DNA of 32,074 bases, from assembly GCA_021800165.1 (NCBI GenBank), contig JAJYZF010000046.1:1-32074 (forward strand). Reading direction: 5' to 3'. A program made the translations under genes and the position numbers. Positions 18,009-26,171 of this stretch are shown here, piece after piece (positions within the stretch are counted from its first letter, which is position 1; every line of letters starts with the position of its first letter). Source of the DNA: Planctomycetota bacterium. Its GTDB lineage: Bacteria; Planctomycetota; Phycisphaerae; WQYP01. The notes beneath the pieces are model-generated. The model saw nothing but the letters and a program-made list of their open reading frames with translations. It was not told the DNA's origin and made no database searches.

Positions 18009-18455
18009 TCATTTTCGTAAATGCTGGGCTAACAAGTGCTTCGCGTGCAGGGCCTGTACGGTTCGCGGGTAGGTTTGCACCAGTTTTTGCAGGATGCGTG
18101 TCGCGGCGGCGGGATCCTTGAGTGGCCCGACCTCGATCTCGGCGGCGCGCAGAAGAGCCTCTGGCGCGGCGAAAGCCTGGGGATAACAAAAAGGAACCCG
18201 GAGATAAGCCAGGGCGGCATCGGCGAATTTTTTTTCGCCGGCCAGGGCTGCGCCTTTCACCATATATAGCTCCGCGGCCAGGGCAGGGGCGCTTTGGGGC
18301 AACGCGGCGTTGACTTCGTTTACCACATTGGCGTATTGACCGGCCTTGAGTTCCGCTTGTAACTGATTGATTGAAACCACGGCCTGGGCGGTTGCGGTCA
18401 GAGTCGTGAAACCAAGACCTGCCGCGACCAGCAATGTACACCAGCTTTTGTTCAT
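18009..18455 (-). CDS. Small secreted TPR-like protein
   Basis: The 148-aa protein starts with a signal peptide (MNKSWCTLLVAAGLGF..., likely cleaved after ATAQA near residue 25). The rest is all-helical, with TPR-like pairs: LQAELKAGQYANVVNEVNAAL, LYMVKGAALAGEKKFADAALAYL and AATRILQKLVQTYPRTVQA. A periplasmic scaffold or assembly role is possible, but no specific function is claimed. AAGGAG lies about 5 bases before the ATG. The gene follows pyrB by 24 bases and is probably co-transcribed with it, although the products have no obvious functional link. Confidence 0.75.
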   Translation of the reverse strand: MNKSWCTLLVAAGLGFTTLTATAQAVVSINQLQAELKAGQYANVVNEVNAALPQSAPALAAELYMVKGAALAGEKKFADAALAYLRVPFCYPQAFAAPEALLRAAEIEVGPLKDPAAATRILQKLVQTYPRTVQALHAKHLLAQHLRK

Positions 18456-18479
18456 AAAGTCTCCTTGGCAATTTTTGGT

Positions 18480-19478
18480 TTATCGTTGGGCGGCGTTATC
18501 GCCGGAAGCACCTATACAAAGATACAGCACCGCCATGCGTACCGCCAGCCCGTTGGTGACCTGATGCAAAATGGCGGAGCGCGGGCCATCGGCCACCGGG
18601 GTGGAAATTTCCAGGCCGCGGTTCATCGGTCCCGGATGCAAAATCAAAACGTCGGGCCGGCATTTTTGCAGACGCGTTTCATCCATACCGAAGAATCGAC
18701 TGTACTCACGGAGGCTGGGAAACGCCGCGGAGGTCAGCCGTTCAAATTGCACCCGCAGTACGTTGATGACATCCACATGCGGCAAGACGGCATCGAGGTT
18801 GTGCGACACCGCAACGCCGAGATCGGCGAACTGATTCGGGCATAACGTGGTGGGGCCGACCAGAGTTACCCGGGCCCCGAGTTTGGTTAAGGCCCAGATA
18901 TTGCTGCGCGCCACCCGGGAATGGGCCACATCGCCGACGATGGCCACATGCAGGTCCGCAATTTTGCGTCCCTGGGCGGCGCAGGTTTCGCGGATGGTAA
19001 ACACGTCCAGCAAGCCCTGGGTGGGGTGTTCATGGCTGCCGTCACCGGCGTTGATGACGCTGCATTGCACCAGCCGACTAAGTGTTTCCGCGGCTCCACT
19101 GCTGCGATGGCGGATGACGATGGCATCAATGCCCATGGCTTCGAGGTTGCGGGCGGTGTCACGGAGGGTTTCGCCTTTGCTCACGCTGCTGGTGGAAACT
19201 GAAAAATCAACGATGTCCGCGCTCATGCGCTGGGCCGCGAGGCGAAAACTGGTGCGGGTGCGGGTGGAATCCTCAAAAAAAAGGTTCACCACCACCTTGC
19301 CGCGCAAGGCGGGTACTTTTTTTATGCTGCGTGTGGAAACCTCTTTGAGGGCCCGGGCGGTATCGAGTACGGCCACGATTTCCCGCGGGGTGAGATCTTC
19401 CAGGGCCAAAAGGTGGCGGCGCGTCCAAACCAGAGAATCGCCAGAGAGAGCGGGTTCGGCAGGTGAAGCGCTGGTCAT
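18480..19478 (-). CDS. pyrB: Aspartate carbamoyltransferase catalytic subunit (PyrB)
   Basis: This enzyme joins carbamoyl phosphate to aspartate, the first committed pyrimidine step. The 332-aa protein has the carbamoyl-phosphate motif STRTRTS (71-77), the mobile-loop lysine in SVSKGETLRDT (K101), INAGDGSHEHPTQGLLD and a late LHPGPMNRGLEI, all standard. An N-terminal extension of about 20 residues precedes the domain. Its ATG overlaps the pyrR stop by four bases (ATGA), giving translational coupling. No pyrI regulatory-subunit gene is seen next to it, nor a pyrC, unlike the common pyrR-pyrB-pyrC order. Confidence 0.96.
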   Translation of the reverse strand: MTSASPAEPALSGDSLVWTRRHLLALEDLTPREIVAVLDTARALKEVSTRSIKKVPALRGKVVVNLFFEDSTRTRTSFRLAAQRMSADIVDFSVSTSSVSKGETLRDTARNLEAMGIDAIVIRHRSSGAAETLSRLVQCSVINAGDGSHEHPTQGLLDVFTIRETCAAQGRKIADLHVAIVGDVAHSRVARSNIWALTKLGARVTLVGPTTLCPNQFADLGVAVSHNLDAVLPHVDVINVLRVQFERLTSAAFPSLREYSRFFGMDETRLQKCRPDVLILHPGPMNRGLEISTPVADGPRSAILHQVTNGLAVRMAVLYLCIGASGDNAAQR

Positions 19479-20077
19479 GGTGCAACTCCCGGAGATTGCG
19501 GGGTTTGGGCGGTGGCGGCCGACGGCTCTGCGGAGGCGGCGCTCTCGTCAATATATACGGCGTCATCGGCATCGGTGGGGCGCAGCCGAACCTGGACGAT
19601 ATCCTGCGGGGGAATGGCGACCCGGCGGCCGACAAAATTAGCCGCGACCGGATATTCCCGGCCCGTGCGTTCGATGAGTACGGCCAGGCGAATCAGGCGG
19701 GGGCGGCCAAAATCGACGAGGGCATCGAGTGCGGCGCGTACGCTGCGGCCGGTGAAAAGCACATCGTCCACCAGGATGACCACCCGATCGTCGAGGCGGA
19801 AGTTCATTTGTGTGCCGATGGGAATGGTGATGGGGCGTTTGCCGACCACATCGTCGCGGTACATGGTGATGTCCAGGGCACCCAAGGCCACGGGGCGGCC
19901 GATTTTGGCGGCCATGATGGCGGAGAGCCGTTGGGCGATCAGTTCGCCGCGGCGGCGGACCCCGACGACGGCAAGACGTTGCGGTGGTGTGGCGGCGATG
20001 TCGGCATCCGACAAAATCTGCTGCGCGAGGTTCGCGATAAGGGTAGAGATTTCACTGGCAGAGAGCAGTGTTCGCAT
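19475..20077 (-). CDS. pyrR: PyrR bifunctional pyrimidine regulator / uracil phosphoribosyltransferase
   Basis: The 200-aa protein has the PyrR fold. The PRPP-binding loop is VVILVDDVLFTGRSVRAAL (D104, D105, T109-S112), with AVVGVRRRGELIAQRL and the DITMYRDD segment upstream and the GREYPVAANFVG segment downstream. PyrR proteins bind pyr mRNA with UMP to promote attenuation, and many also have uracil phosphoribosyltransferase activity. A tail of about 25 Ala/Ser/Pro-rich residues is added at the C-terminus. ATG 20077 is chosen because the conserved start MRTLLSASEI begins there. A TTG 36 bases upstream is also in frame. The upstream DNA shows no clear PyrR attenuator, and the repeat mosaic begins less than 100 bases away. 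Confidence 0.92.
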   Translation of the reverse strand: MRTLLSASEISTLIANLAQQILSDADIAATPPQRLAVVGVRRRGELIAQRLSAIMAAKIGRPVALGALDITMYRDDVVGKRPITIPIGTQMNFRLDDRVVILVDDVLFTGRSVRAALDALVDFGRPRLIRLAVLIERTGREYPVAANFVGRRVAIPPQDIVQVRLRPTDADDAVYIDESAASAEPSAATAQTPQSPGVAP

Positions 20078-20395
20078 GGTGGAAAGGTTACTCTGCGGGG
20101 TGGATTCTGGCAAGGCGGGGGGCGCGGGCTGCGGCTGGCGAGACGGGAGACGGATTAAACACGAAGGCGCGAAGACACGAAGTGACGACGTGGTGATCCA
20201 CAGATTGCACAGATTACACAGATTAAACGACGACGATTTTTTACCGCAGGGGACGCAGAGGAACGCGGAGGATTGACGAGGGGATCCATCCCGATTGATG
20301 TCGGGATAAACGCCTTACGCGGATTTTCACAGATTAAATGACGACGATTTTTTACCGCAAGGGACGCAGAGGAACGCAGAGGAACGCGGAGGATT

Positions 20396-20436
20396 GACGA
20401 GGGGATCCAGAGATTGCACAGCGCGGCTGTGGCCGC
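20396..20436 (+). repeat. 41-bp direct repeat, copy 1
   Basis: A 41-base stretch beginning GACGAGGGGATCCAGAGATT and ending GCGGCTGTGGCCGC is identical to 21352-21392, about 956 bases downstream. It joins a ACGCAGAGG-type module to a GCGGCTGTGGCCGC hairpin core, so it marks a conserved module junction in the mosaic. Confidence 0.85.
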
Positions 20437-20576
20437 GGGGGTTGGGAGCTAGGAGTTTGGAGCTAGGAGTTAAAGGCGGCGGCGGCCTGCGAGACGGGAG
20501 ACGATTATTCACCATTCCGATGGAGATCGGGAGAAACTCCGGACACGAAGGGACACGGGGCGCTGCGTTGGATTTT

Positions 20577-21183
20577 TGGGGTAAGATGGCCAAGATCGAC
20601 AAGATCAACACGTTTTTTTTTGGGCGAGGAGACAGGAGGAAGGAGACAGGAGATCCCGATGCGCTGGTCCTCCAGCATCGAGGATTTCGGCATCCATGCC
20701 TTCCCGATGCTTGGCTCCTGCCACATCGAGGATTTCGGCATCCCTGCCTCAACGGGAGTCGGGGACGGGCAAGATGGCCGAGGTATTTGTTGTTGGCCAT
20801 CTTGGACAGGTTGAAAAATGGGCGGTTTTGTTGGGTTTTTGGGGTAAGATGGCCAAGATGGCCAACGTGGCCAAACATTTTTAATTTTCCGGGTTAGAGG
20901 TCGTTTTTGTGCTTGTTGCAGGCGCAGCATGGGCATGGGTCGAATTCCTTATTTTGGTGTGGTGCACGCCTGCGGCTTCGACGGGGCCACGCGGCGCGGT
21001 ACGTATTTACTTGTCAGTGATCGCGGGCGGTTTGGGGGCCTGCGGTCAGGCGGAACGAAGCTTGGCTGCACTGGGCAGATGAGCCTTCCATCGGGAGTTC
21101 CGTTGGATGAATGGTAGGTTGGGTATGAGGGGGGATAAAGGCGCGGGCTGCGGCCCGCAGGAGTTAGGAGTTGGGAGTTAGGA
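20577..21183. repeat. Right copy of the composite intergenic repeat, inverted relative to 215-865
   Basis: Read on the minus strand, this region reproduces the order of modules in 215-865. The order is the heptad tract, TTATCC...CATACC, CGGAACTCCCGATGGAAGGC, TTCCGCCTGACCGCAGGCCC, AAATAAGGAATTCGACCCAT, the CTTGGCCAT repeats, hairpin units CGATGCTGG/CCAGCGCATCG, and the A-tract with CGTGTTGATC. It lacks one insert found on the left. Similarity is high by eye but was not computed. Confidence 0.85.
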
Positions 21184-21351
21184 GACGGGCGCTGCGCGAG
21201 ACGGGAGACGGGAGTTGGGAGACGGGGGTAACGGCGGCTGCGGCCGCGGGGTGTTTACCGCAGGGGACGCAGAGGACCGCGGAGGACGACGATGGTTTTT
21301 TACCATCCCGACAGACATCGGGATAAACTTCGGAAACGAGGGAAACGAAGG

Positions 21352-21392
21352 GACGAGGGGATCCAGAGATTGCACAGCGCGGCTGTGGCCGC
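21352..21392 (+). repeat. 41-bp direct repeat, copy 2
   Basis: Identical to 20396-20436 (see that entry). It is followed directly by a GGAGTTG/GGAGTTA heptad tract. Confidence 0.85.
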
Positions 21393-21615
21393 AGGAGTTG
21401 GGAGTTAGGAGTTGGGAGTTTGGAGTTAGGAGTTAAAGGCGGCTGTGGCCGCGGGGGGTGCCGGGAAGCGATCAGTGGTCAAACGGGGTTCGCCTGCTCT
21501 GATCTCACCTGCTCCCGGCGAAGCCGTCGCGTGGGTGGTGGTCAGAATATTCATTTTAGCAGATGGCCCTCGCTTGTTATTCTTTTCAATGGGGCCCGGC
21601 AGTGCCGGATGACGG

Positions 21616-22116
21616 TTAAGGCCCATCTTGGGCGAAGGCGATATTGCCGGGGTGGACATCAATCATGAATATGTCGTATTGGTGCTCCAAAATAGCCAGG
21701 ATGTTTTGTACCTGCGGCCAGTGGATCCCGAATTGCTCGGCCTTGTCGTGTTGCCATTGCGCGAGGACGTCGTCGGAAAATTCCGGCGGCCAATCCAGAT
21801 AGGCCCCGGCGAAATCCAATAGAAATGGAAGGGTAACGATGGTCATTTCGATCACCCACAATTCGTCATGATGTGCAAGAAACTGCGGAACATGGTGGCC
21901 GCAAATCTCAGATACGTTCAGCGTATGCAGGCGGTTGTAACAAGCGAGTTCACGGGCGTATGATATGATGGTGTTGTGGGCCTTGATTGCGGTCATCGCG
22001 CTGGTTAGATGCACGCTGCCGTGAACTCCACGGCCCAGTTGTCCGGTGATAGAGCAGCGGCGCCGGCCGGCAAAATCAGCGGCCCGTGCGTCTGAGAATC
22101 GTGGAGGTAAAGTCAT
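21616..22116 (-). CDS. Short protein-kinase-fold protein ending before a DFG motif
   Basis: The 166-aa protein resembles the start of a protein-kinase/atypical-kinase fold. A glycine-rich loop ITGQLGRGVHGSVH is at about 23-36, followed by TAIKAHN with a candidate ATP-binding lysine. Next comes a helix with ARELACYNRL containing a candidate partner glutamate. A hinge-like DELWVIEMTIV is followed by a catalytic-loop-like MIDVHPGNIAF near the C-terminus. The protein stops about six residues later, so the metal-binding DFG and activation segment are missing. It may be a minimal family, a pseudokinase or a truncation by the adjacent repeats. The ATG overlaps that of the divergent gene at 22115 and has no strong ribosome-binding site. 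Function is not assigned. Confidence 0.6.
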   Translation of the reverse strand: MTLPPRFSDARAADFAGRRRCSITGQLGRGVHGSVHLTSAMTAIKAHNTIISYARELACYNRLHTLNVSEICGHHVPQFLAHHDELWVIEMTIVTLPFLLDFAGAYLDWPPEFSDDVLAQWQHDKAEQFGIHWPQVQNILAILEHQYDIFMIDVHPGNIAFAQDGP

Positions 22117-22372
22117 GACTCAAGCCTCATCTGGAAGTTCCTTCTCCACTAAGGTGCGCATTGACCTGCATATTGGGGGAAAGTGCCTGCCCGTTGCGCA
22201 GGCGGGGGGTGGGCGACTTATTTTTGATACCCCGATCACGTTACCCGAAAGCGACCGTACTGGTGAGGTCGTTGTATACATTGATGAATCCCCCCAACGT
22301 TGGCGGGTGAAACTTCGCCCCAGGCCCGGGCCGAGCCGCATCTTGGCGGCGGAATTTGAGCCAATGGGTTAG
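22115..22372 (+). CDS. Small protein of unknown function (85 aa)
   Basis: The product MTQASSGSSFSTKVRIDLHI... has a polar Ser-rich start, then a sequence with alternating hydrophobic and charged residues suggesting a small all-beta domain: KVRIDLHIGGKCLPV, GRLIFDTPITLP, GEVVVYIDES and QRWRVKLRPR. No family is recognised. GGAGG (22103-22107) sits 7 bases before the ATG, a strong initiation signal that supports a real gene. It is head-to-head with the kinase-like gene: the two start codons share the palindrome CATG, so the pair may be co-regulated or may have been maintained together. The stop lies in the loop of a stem-loop. Confidence 0.6.
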   Translation: MTQASSGSSFSTKVRIDLHIGGKCLPVAQAGGGRLIFDTPITLPESDRTGEVVVYIDESPQRWRVKLRPRPGPSRILAAEFEPMG

Positions 22373-22382
22373 TTGGCTCAAA
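22355..22382 (+). other. Stem-loop with A-tract at the end of the small gene
   Basis: TTTGAGCCAA and TTGGCTCAAA form a perfect 10-bp stem around an 8-base loop that contains the stop codon TAG. Six further A residues follow. A U-tract after the stem is lacking on either strand, so it is not a standard intrinsic terminator. It could still insulate the cas promoter or protect the mRNA end (inference). Confidence 0.4.
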
Positions 22383-22582
22383 AAAAAATGGTACCATCTT
22401 CTTTATTACAGGTGAAATGTTCATTGTGTTGGGGGGTCCAAGCGATCTTTTTTTGGAGGTTGGCATAACCCATGCAGCACCGCCGTACTTTAAGGCAAGA
22501 TGGGGTATGGCTTGGCGAAGTTGCGTTACCCGGATAAAAGGGTACGCGGCAGAAGAATAGTTCTTTGCCCACGGAATCCCGT

Positions 22583-22611
22583 TTGCCAAGCGGTGCCGTG
22601 CGGTGGATAAT
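22583..22611 (+). promoter_or_regulatory. Promoter of the cas effector operon
   Basis: TTGCCA at 22583-22588 and GATAAT at 22606-22611 are exactly 17 bases apart, each matching five of six sigma70 consensus bases. Transcription would start near 22618, about 34 bases before the cas3 GTG. No palindrome overlaps it, so no operator is proposed. Confidence 0.55.
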
Positions 22612-22651
22612 GCTGACACAGACGCAAGGAATATGAAATCAGGATCGGCCG

Positions 22652-25288
22652 GTGGCGGAATTCGAGGACATTTTTAAGGCGCTGACGGGGTATGAGCCAT
22701 TGCGGTGGCAGTGTCGGCTTTATGAAGAATGGTTGGCTGGTGAAATCAAGCCGGTGATCGACCTTCCCACCGGCATGGGCAAGACGAACGTCATGGCAAT
22801 CTGGTTGATCGCTCGCGCCGCCCGCCCTCAAGGCGATCCGCTGCGGCTCCCGACGCGATTGGTTTATGTTGTTGACCGTCGCACGGTGGTGGATCAGGCA
22901 ACGGCGCTTGCCGAGAAGGTGAGGGCCGGTGCCGAGGATATCAGCGAGGACACCAATATGGGCGTGCCCACGATCAGTACCCTCCGCGGCCAGTTTGCCG
23001 ACAATCGCGGTTGGGTTCGTGACCCCTCCAGGCCGGCGATCATCATCGGTACGGTGGATATGATAGGCAGCCGACTGCTTTTCAGTGGCTACCGTAGCTC
23101 GTACAAGCAGCGCCCGCTGGACGCCGGATTGCTGGGGCAGGATTCGCTTTTGGTTCTGGATGAGGCCCACCTCAGCGTGCCGTTTGCAAAATTGGTGCGT
23201 GATATCGGCTGTGATGGGCCATTTCAACAAGGGCGCGGGAGGCCGATGCGGGTAATTTGCATGTCCGCGACCATGAGCAAAGACCGGGAAGCCTCGTTTC
23301 GGCTCGCGCCCGGTGATCTTGGCGGCGACAGGGAGAGCAATGTTGTCGTCAGGCGTTTCCATGCGGAAAAGCATTTGCATTTGCACGAAGCCGTTGCGGA
23401 TGTGAACACTGAGATTGTAAAAAAGGCGGCGGAACTCGCGAAGGATAACTCCCGCGTGGTTGTCTTTGTGCGGTCCCCGGATGACGCCACTAAAATTCAC
23501 GATAAAATCAGGGACATCGGCGACAAGAAAAACAAACCGTTCAAGGGCGCAGTGGAGGTTCTTACCGGAACGATGCGTGGCCTTGAACGCGATGAACTGA
23601 TAGAAAGGCCGGTAATGAAACGATTTTTGGGTCCCGAGAATCGAGGCGATGAGGGGCCGGCCATTCTCGTTTCCACCAGTGCCGGCGAAGTCGGATTTGA
23701 TCTCAATGCCGATCACCTTGTCTGCGATTCCGCACCGTTGGATTCCATCATTCAGCGGCTTGGCCGGGTGAATCGCCGCGGAAGTGGTGTGGCGGAGGTG
23801 CACCTGTTCGCCGGTAAGCCAAGAGATGGAAAGAAAAAGAGTAAGGCAAAAAAGGAACAGGACAGCGCCCCGGTACACACCTATGAATCGGCCTCAATGA
23901 AAGCGGTCGAGATCCTCAAGCGGCTCCCGCAACTTCCCGATAATTCGCTGGACGCCAGCCCGAAAGCATTTGCCGATCTGGGAAAGCCCGACGACACCCT
24001 GACACCCAAACCCGCGGTTGTTGAGGTGACCGATATTCTTCTTGATGCCTGGTCCATGACCACCATCGTGGAACCGATGCCGGGTCGGCCACCGGTGGCC
24101 GATTGGCTGCGCGGGATCGCCGATGAAATGCCGGACACCACCATCGCGTGGCGGGCGGAATTGGATGTGGATGGATTTGGTGACCTGGACATTGATGATA
24201 TTGAGGAATGGTTCGATGCCCACCGCGTTTTGCCGCATGAAACGCTGACCATTCCAACGGATAAGGCAGCGAAACTGTTGGCGGAACGGTGGACCAATCT
24301 GGGCGGCAAGATCCAGGAGGGTGCCGGGAACCGCCCGTGCGTGATCGATCAAGGCGGCCTGCGAAAGATCACTGTCGAGACCTTAATCGAGCGCCTTACA
24401 AAAAAACCGAGGCCGGATACGCGGGATATTCTCAACACTGACATCATTCTCCCCGCATCTTTCGGCGGAATTGAGCGCAAGCGCGGCTTACTGGACCCAA
24501 GGGCACCAAAGCCGGAGCCGGATTCCAGCGCCGAAATACTCGCAAAAGCCCCTGATGTGGCCGACGAACAACTACCAAAAACCAACCGCCGGTATCGGCT
24601 GATCAAAGTGGGCGAATCAGTGGAAGCGCTTTGCGGCGAAAAACCGAAGGATTCCGATGATTATTCCAAGTTCGTGCTGAACCTGCCATCCTCTGACGAT
24701 TCCGTGCGACAACTTATCAGTTTAGTGCCAAAACGCGACCGTCCGGAATTTGGATCCCAGACGCAGGGGCTCACGGGGCACGTCACCGCAGTTGAGAAAC
24801 ATGCCGACGAGATCGCCAAAAGCCTTGCGTTGGAGGCTCCTATTGCGGAAGCGCTTCGATTGGCAGCGAAATGGCATGACCACGGAAAGAATCGCGAAAT
24901 ATGGCAAAGCGCTGTCGGCGGCAGCATGGAGAATCCACTGGCGAAGTCCGGGGGGCGCATGCGCCCCATTGCCGGCAATTATCGCCACGAGTTCGGTTCC
25001 CTGTGCGAGTTTATCGAGGGCGACGGCGATCGCGACCCGGAAATATTTGACCTGGCGGCGCACCTGATCGCCACGCACCATGGCCGCGCGAGACCACATT
25101 TCCCCAAGGGCGGATTTGATCCGAAATCTCGCGCAAAATCGCCTGAGGTGGCCGTTGGGGCGATGCGTCGCTTTGCCCGTTTGCAGCGCAAATATGGCCA
25201 TTGGCGGTTAGCTTGGTTTGAGAATTTATTGCGCTGCGCTGACGCCTTGGCATCGGCAGAAAACGAAGGGGGAAAAACAGGTGAATAA
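22652..25288 (+). CDS. cas3: CRISPR-associated helicase-nuclease Cas3 (type I-G, helicase then HD)
   Basis: The 878-aa protein is the DNA-degrading effector recruited by Cascade. The helicase comes first: Walker A LPTGMGKT (38-45), DEAH (170-173) and SATMS (205-209). The motif V/VI region is STSAGEVGFD, then QRLGRVNRRG (368-377). The HD nuclease is C-terminal: KWHDHGKN (H742, D743), then YRHEFGSL and LIATHHGRARP. This order is the reverse of type I-E Cas3 and is characteristic of I-U/I-G loci. The start is GTG 22652 with AGGA seven bases upstream. A nearby ATG at 22633 is in another frame and stops after 14 codons. The stop overlaps the csb3 start by 8 bases. All key catalytic motifs appear intact. 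Confidence 0.94.
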   Translation: MAEFEDIFKALTGYEPLRWQCRLYEEWLAGEIKPVIDLPTGMGKTNVMAIWLIARAARPQGDPLRLPTRLVYVVDRRTVVDQATALAEKVRAGAEDISEDTNMGVPTISTLRGQFADNRGWVRDPSRPAIIIGTVDMIGSRLLFSGYRSSYKQRPLDAGLLGQDSLLVLDEAHLSVPFAKLVRDIGCDGPFQQGRGRPMRVICMSATMSKDREASFRLAPGDLGGDRESNVVVRRFHAEKHLHLHEAVADVNTEIVKKAAELAKDNSRVVVFVRSPDDATKIHDKIRDIGDKKNKPFKGAVEVLTGTMRGLERDELIERPVMKRFLGPENRGDEGPAILVSTSAGEVGFDLNADHLVCDSAPLDSIIQRLGRVNRRGSGVAEVHLFAGKPRDGKKKSKAKKEQDSAPVHTYESASMKAVEILKRLPQLPDNSLDASPKAFADLGKPDDTLTPKPAVVEVTDILLDAWSMTTIVEPMPGRPPVADWLRGIADEMPDTTIAWRAELDVDGFGDLDIDDIEEWFDAHRVLPHETLTIPTDKAAKLLAERWTNLGGKIQEGAGNRPCVIDQGGLRKITVETLIERLTKKPRPDTRDILNTDIILPASFGGIERKRGLLDPRAPKPEPDSSAEILAKAPDVADEQLPKTNRRYRLIKVGESVEALCGEKPKDSDDYSKFVLNLPSSDDSVRQLISLVPKRDRPEFGSQTQGLTGHVTAVEKHADEIAKSLALEAPIAEALRLAAKWHDHGKNREIWQSAVGGSMENPLAKSGGRMRPIAGNYRHEFGSLCEFIEGDGDRDPEIFDLAAHLIATHHGRARPHFPKGGFDPKSRAKSPEVAVGAMRRFARLQRKYGHWRLAWFENLLRCADALASAENEGGKTGE

Positions 25289-26171
25289 GCCGAATCCGAA
25301 TATCGTTGTCCCCGTCGACCTAACCAACCCCGGGCAGTTCTTCGCCTGCTGCGGCCTGCTAGAATTGGCTGATCGACTTTGGCCGGGGGCGGAGGGGTGG
25401 TTTACACAAACGCAATTTTGCATTGGCACAGCCGACCCAGGTAAGGTACTTGATGAACTATTGCAGAAGATCTTCTCCTGTCCCCTTAAGTCAACGTTTT
25501 CTACTGCGGACTGTGTACGACTGCAGGCGCTCGTCAAGAGGGAATCTGTCCTCAGGCCATTTGGCAAGGTTCTGCCAAAATCTGAGAGGACAGAGCGAAA
25601 ACGGTTAGGCTCCCTCCGCACTGCTTCCGGATTCACCCTGGGATATCCCTTCAACATCAGGGTCGATTGGTGGCTTGACGACACTTGGGGCGGGGGCGAA
25701 TTGAAAACCTGGGCTGGCAAGCAGAAAGTGGCTGAAATCGCCAAGGAAATTAAACACTCCTTGAAACCGGAGGTCGCCGCCGACCTTTTTGCCTTTGAGA
25801 CTGTGATCCGTCGGCAATCCGACGGTGCCCCCATGGCTCCGCTAAGCTTTGACTCGGGCCGAGCCGGGACTGCGCAGGACATCGGATATTCCCCGGACAA
25901 AATTGGCCAGGCCCTGACTGCACATGTGTGGACGGAGTTCCTGTGTCTGATCGGACTGCAGCGTTTCGCGATTGAGCCCGTGGCAGATAGGCTCTTCAGC
26001 CTTTCAATGTGGTCGGTTCCTTTGCCAGTGGTGTGCGCCGCTGCCGCGGCAAAAGGGAAGATACCGTCGGTCGTCACCGCGCTGGCCAAGTTCAGGCTGG
26101 CGGCACGGGATACTGGAAATCGTTATAAAGCGTTTACTGATAATGTTTCACTTATTTGGAGACTACCATGA
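25281..26171 (+). CDS. csb3: Type I-G (I-U) CRISPR protein Csb3
   Basis: The 296-aa protein opens with VPVDLTNPGQFFACCGLLELADRLWPGAEGWF, a start recognised from Csb3 proteins of I-U/I-G loci lacking the larger Csx17. Its place between cas3 and csb1 fits a Cas8-like large-subunit role in the surveillance complex, possibly in PAM recognition, but that is inference. TLGYPFNIRVDWWLDD and PLSFDSGRAGTAQDIGYSPD are further conserved-looking blocks. GTG 25281 is chosen over a start inside cas3 at 25218: it gives an 8-base overlap with cas3, a GGGGGA site just upstream, and begins right before the conserved block. The stop overlaps the csb1 ATG (ATGA). Confidence 0.82.
   Translation: MNKPNPNIVVPVDLTNPGQFFACCGLLELADRLWPGAEGWFTQTQFCIGTADPGKVLDELLQKIFSCPLKSTFSTADCVRLQALVKRESVLRPFGKVLPKSERTERKRLGSLRTASGFTLGYPFNIRVDWWLDDTWGGGELKTWAGKQKVAEIAKEIKHSLKPEVAADLFAFETVIRRQSDGAPMAPLSFDSGRAGTAQDIGYSPDKIGQALTAHVWTEFLCLIGLQRFAIEPVADRLFSLSMWSVPLPVVCAAAAAKGKIPSVVTALAKFRLAARDTGNRYKAFTDNVSLIWRLP

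Larger units (their letters stand above)
20114..21615. repeat. Gene-free intergenic repeat mosaic (about 1.5 kb)
   Basis: No gene is supported here. The region is built from short modules. TTTTTACCGCA(G/A)GGGACGCAG followed by AGG occurs at about 20237-20260, 20349-20372 and, in shortened form, 21255-21275. GATTGCACAGATTACACAGA-type stretches occur near 20203. Purine-rich heptad tracts of GGAGTTA/GGAGTTG occur at 20445-20475, 21157-21183 and 21390-21437. GACGGGA repeats, and GCGGCTG(C/T)GGCCGC hairpin cores, are also present. A large inverted copy of the window's left end is included at 20577-21183. The last 130 bases, before the kinase-like gene, hold no recognised feature. Confidence 0.8.

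Noticed and set aside
22526..23878. A 450-codon minus-strand open frame opposite cas3
   Set aside because: It lies antisense to the cas3 helicase domain and across the cas promoter. There are no recognisable motifs, so it is read as a shadow of the cas3 codon bias.
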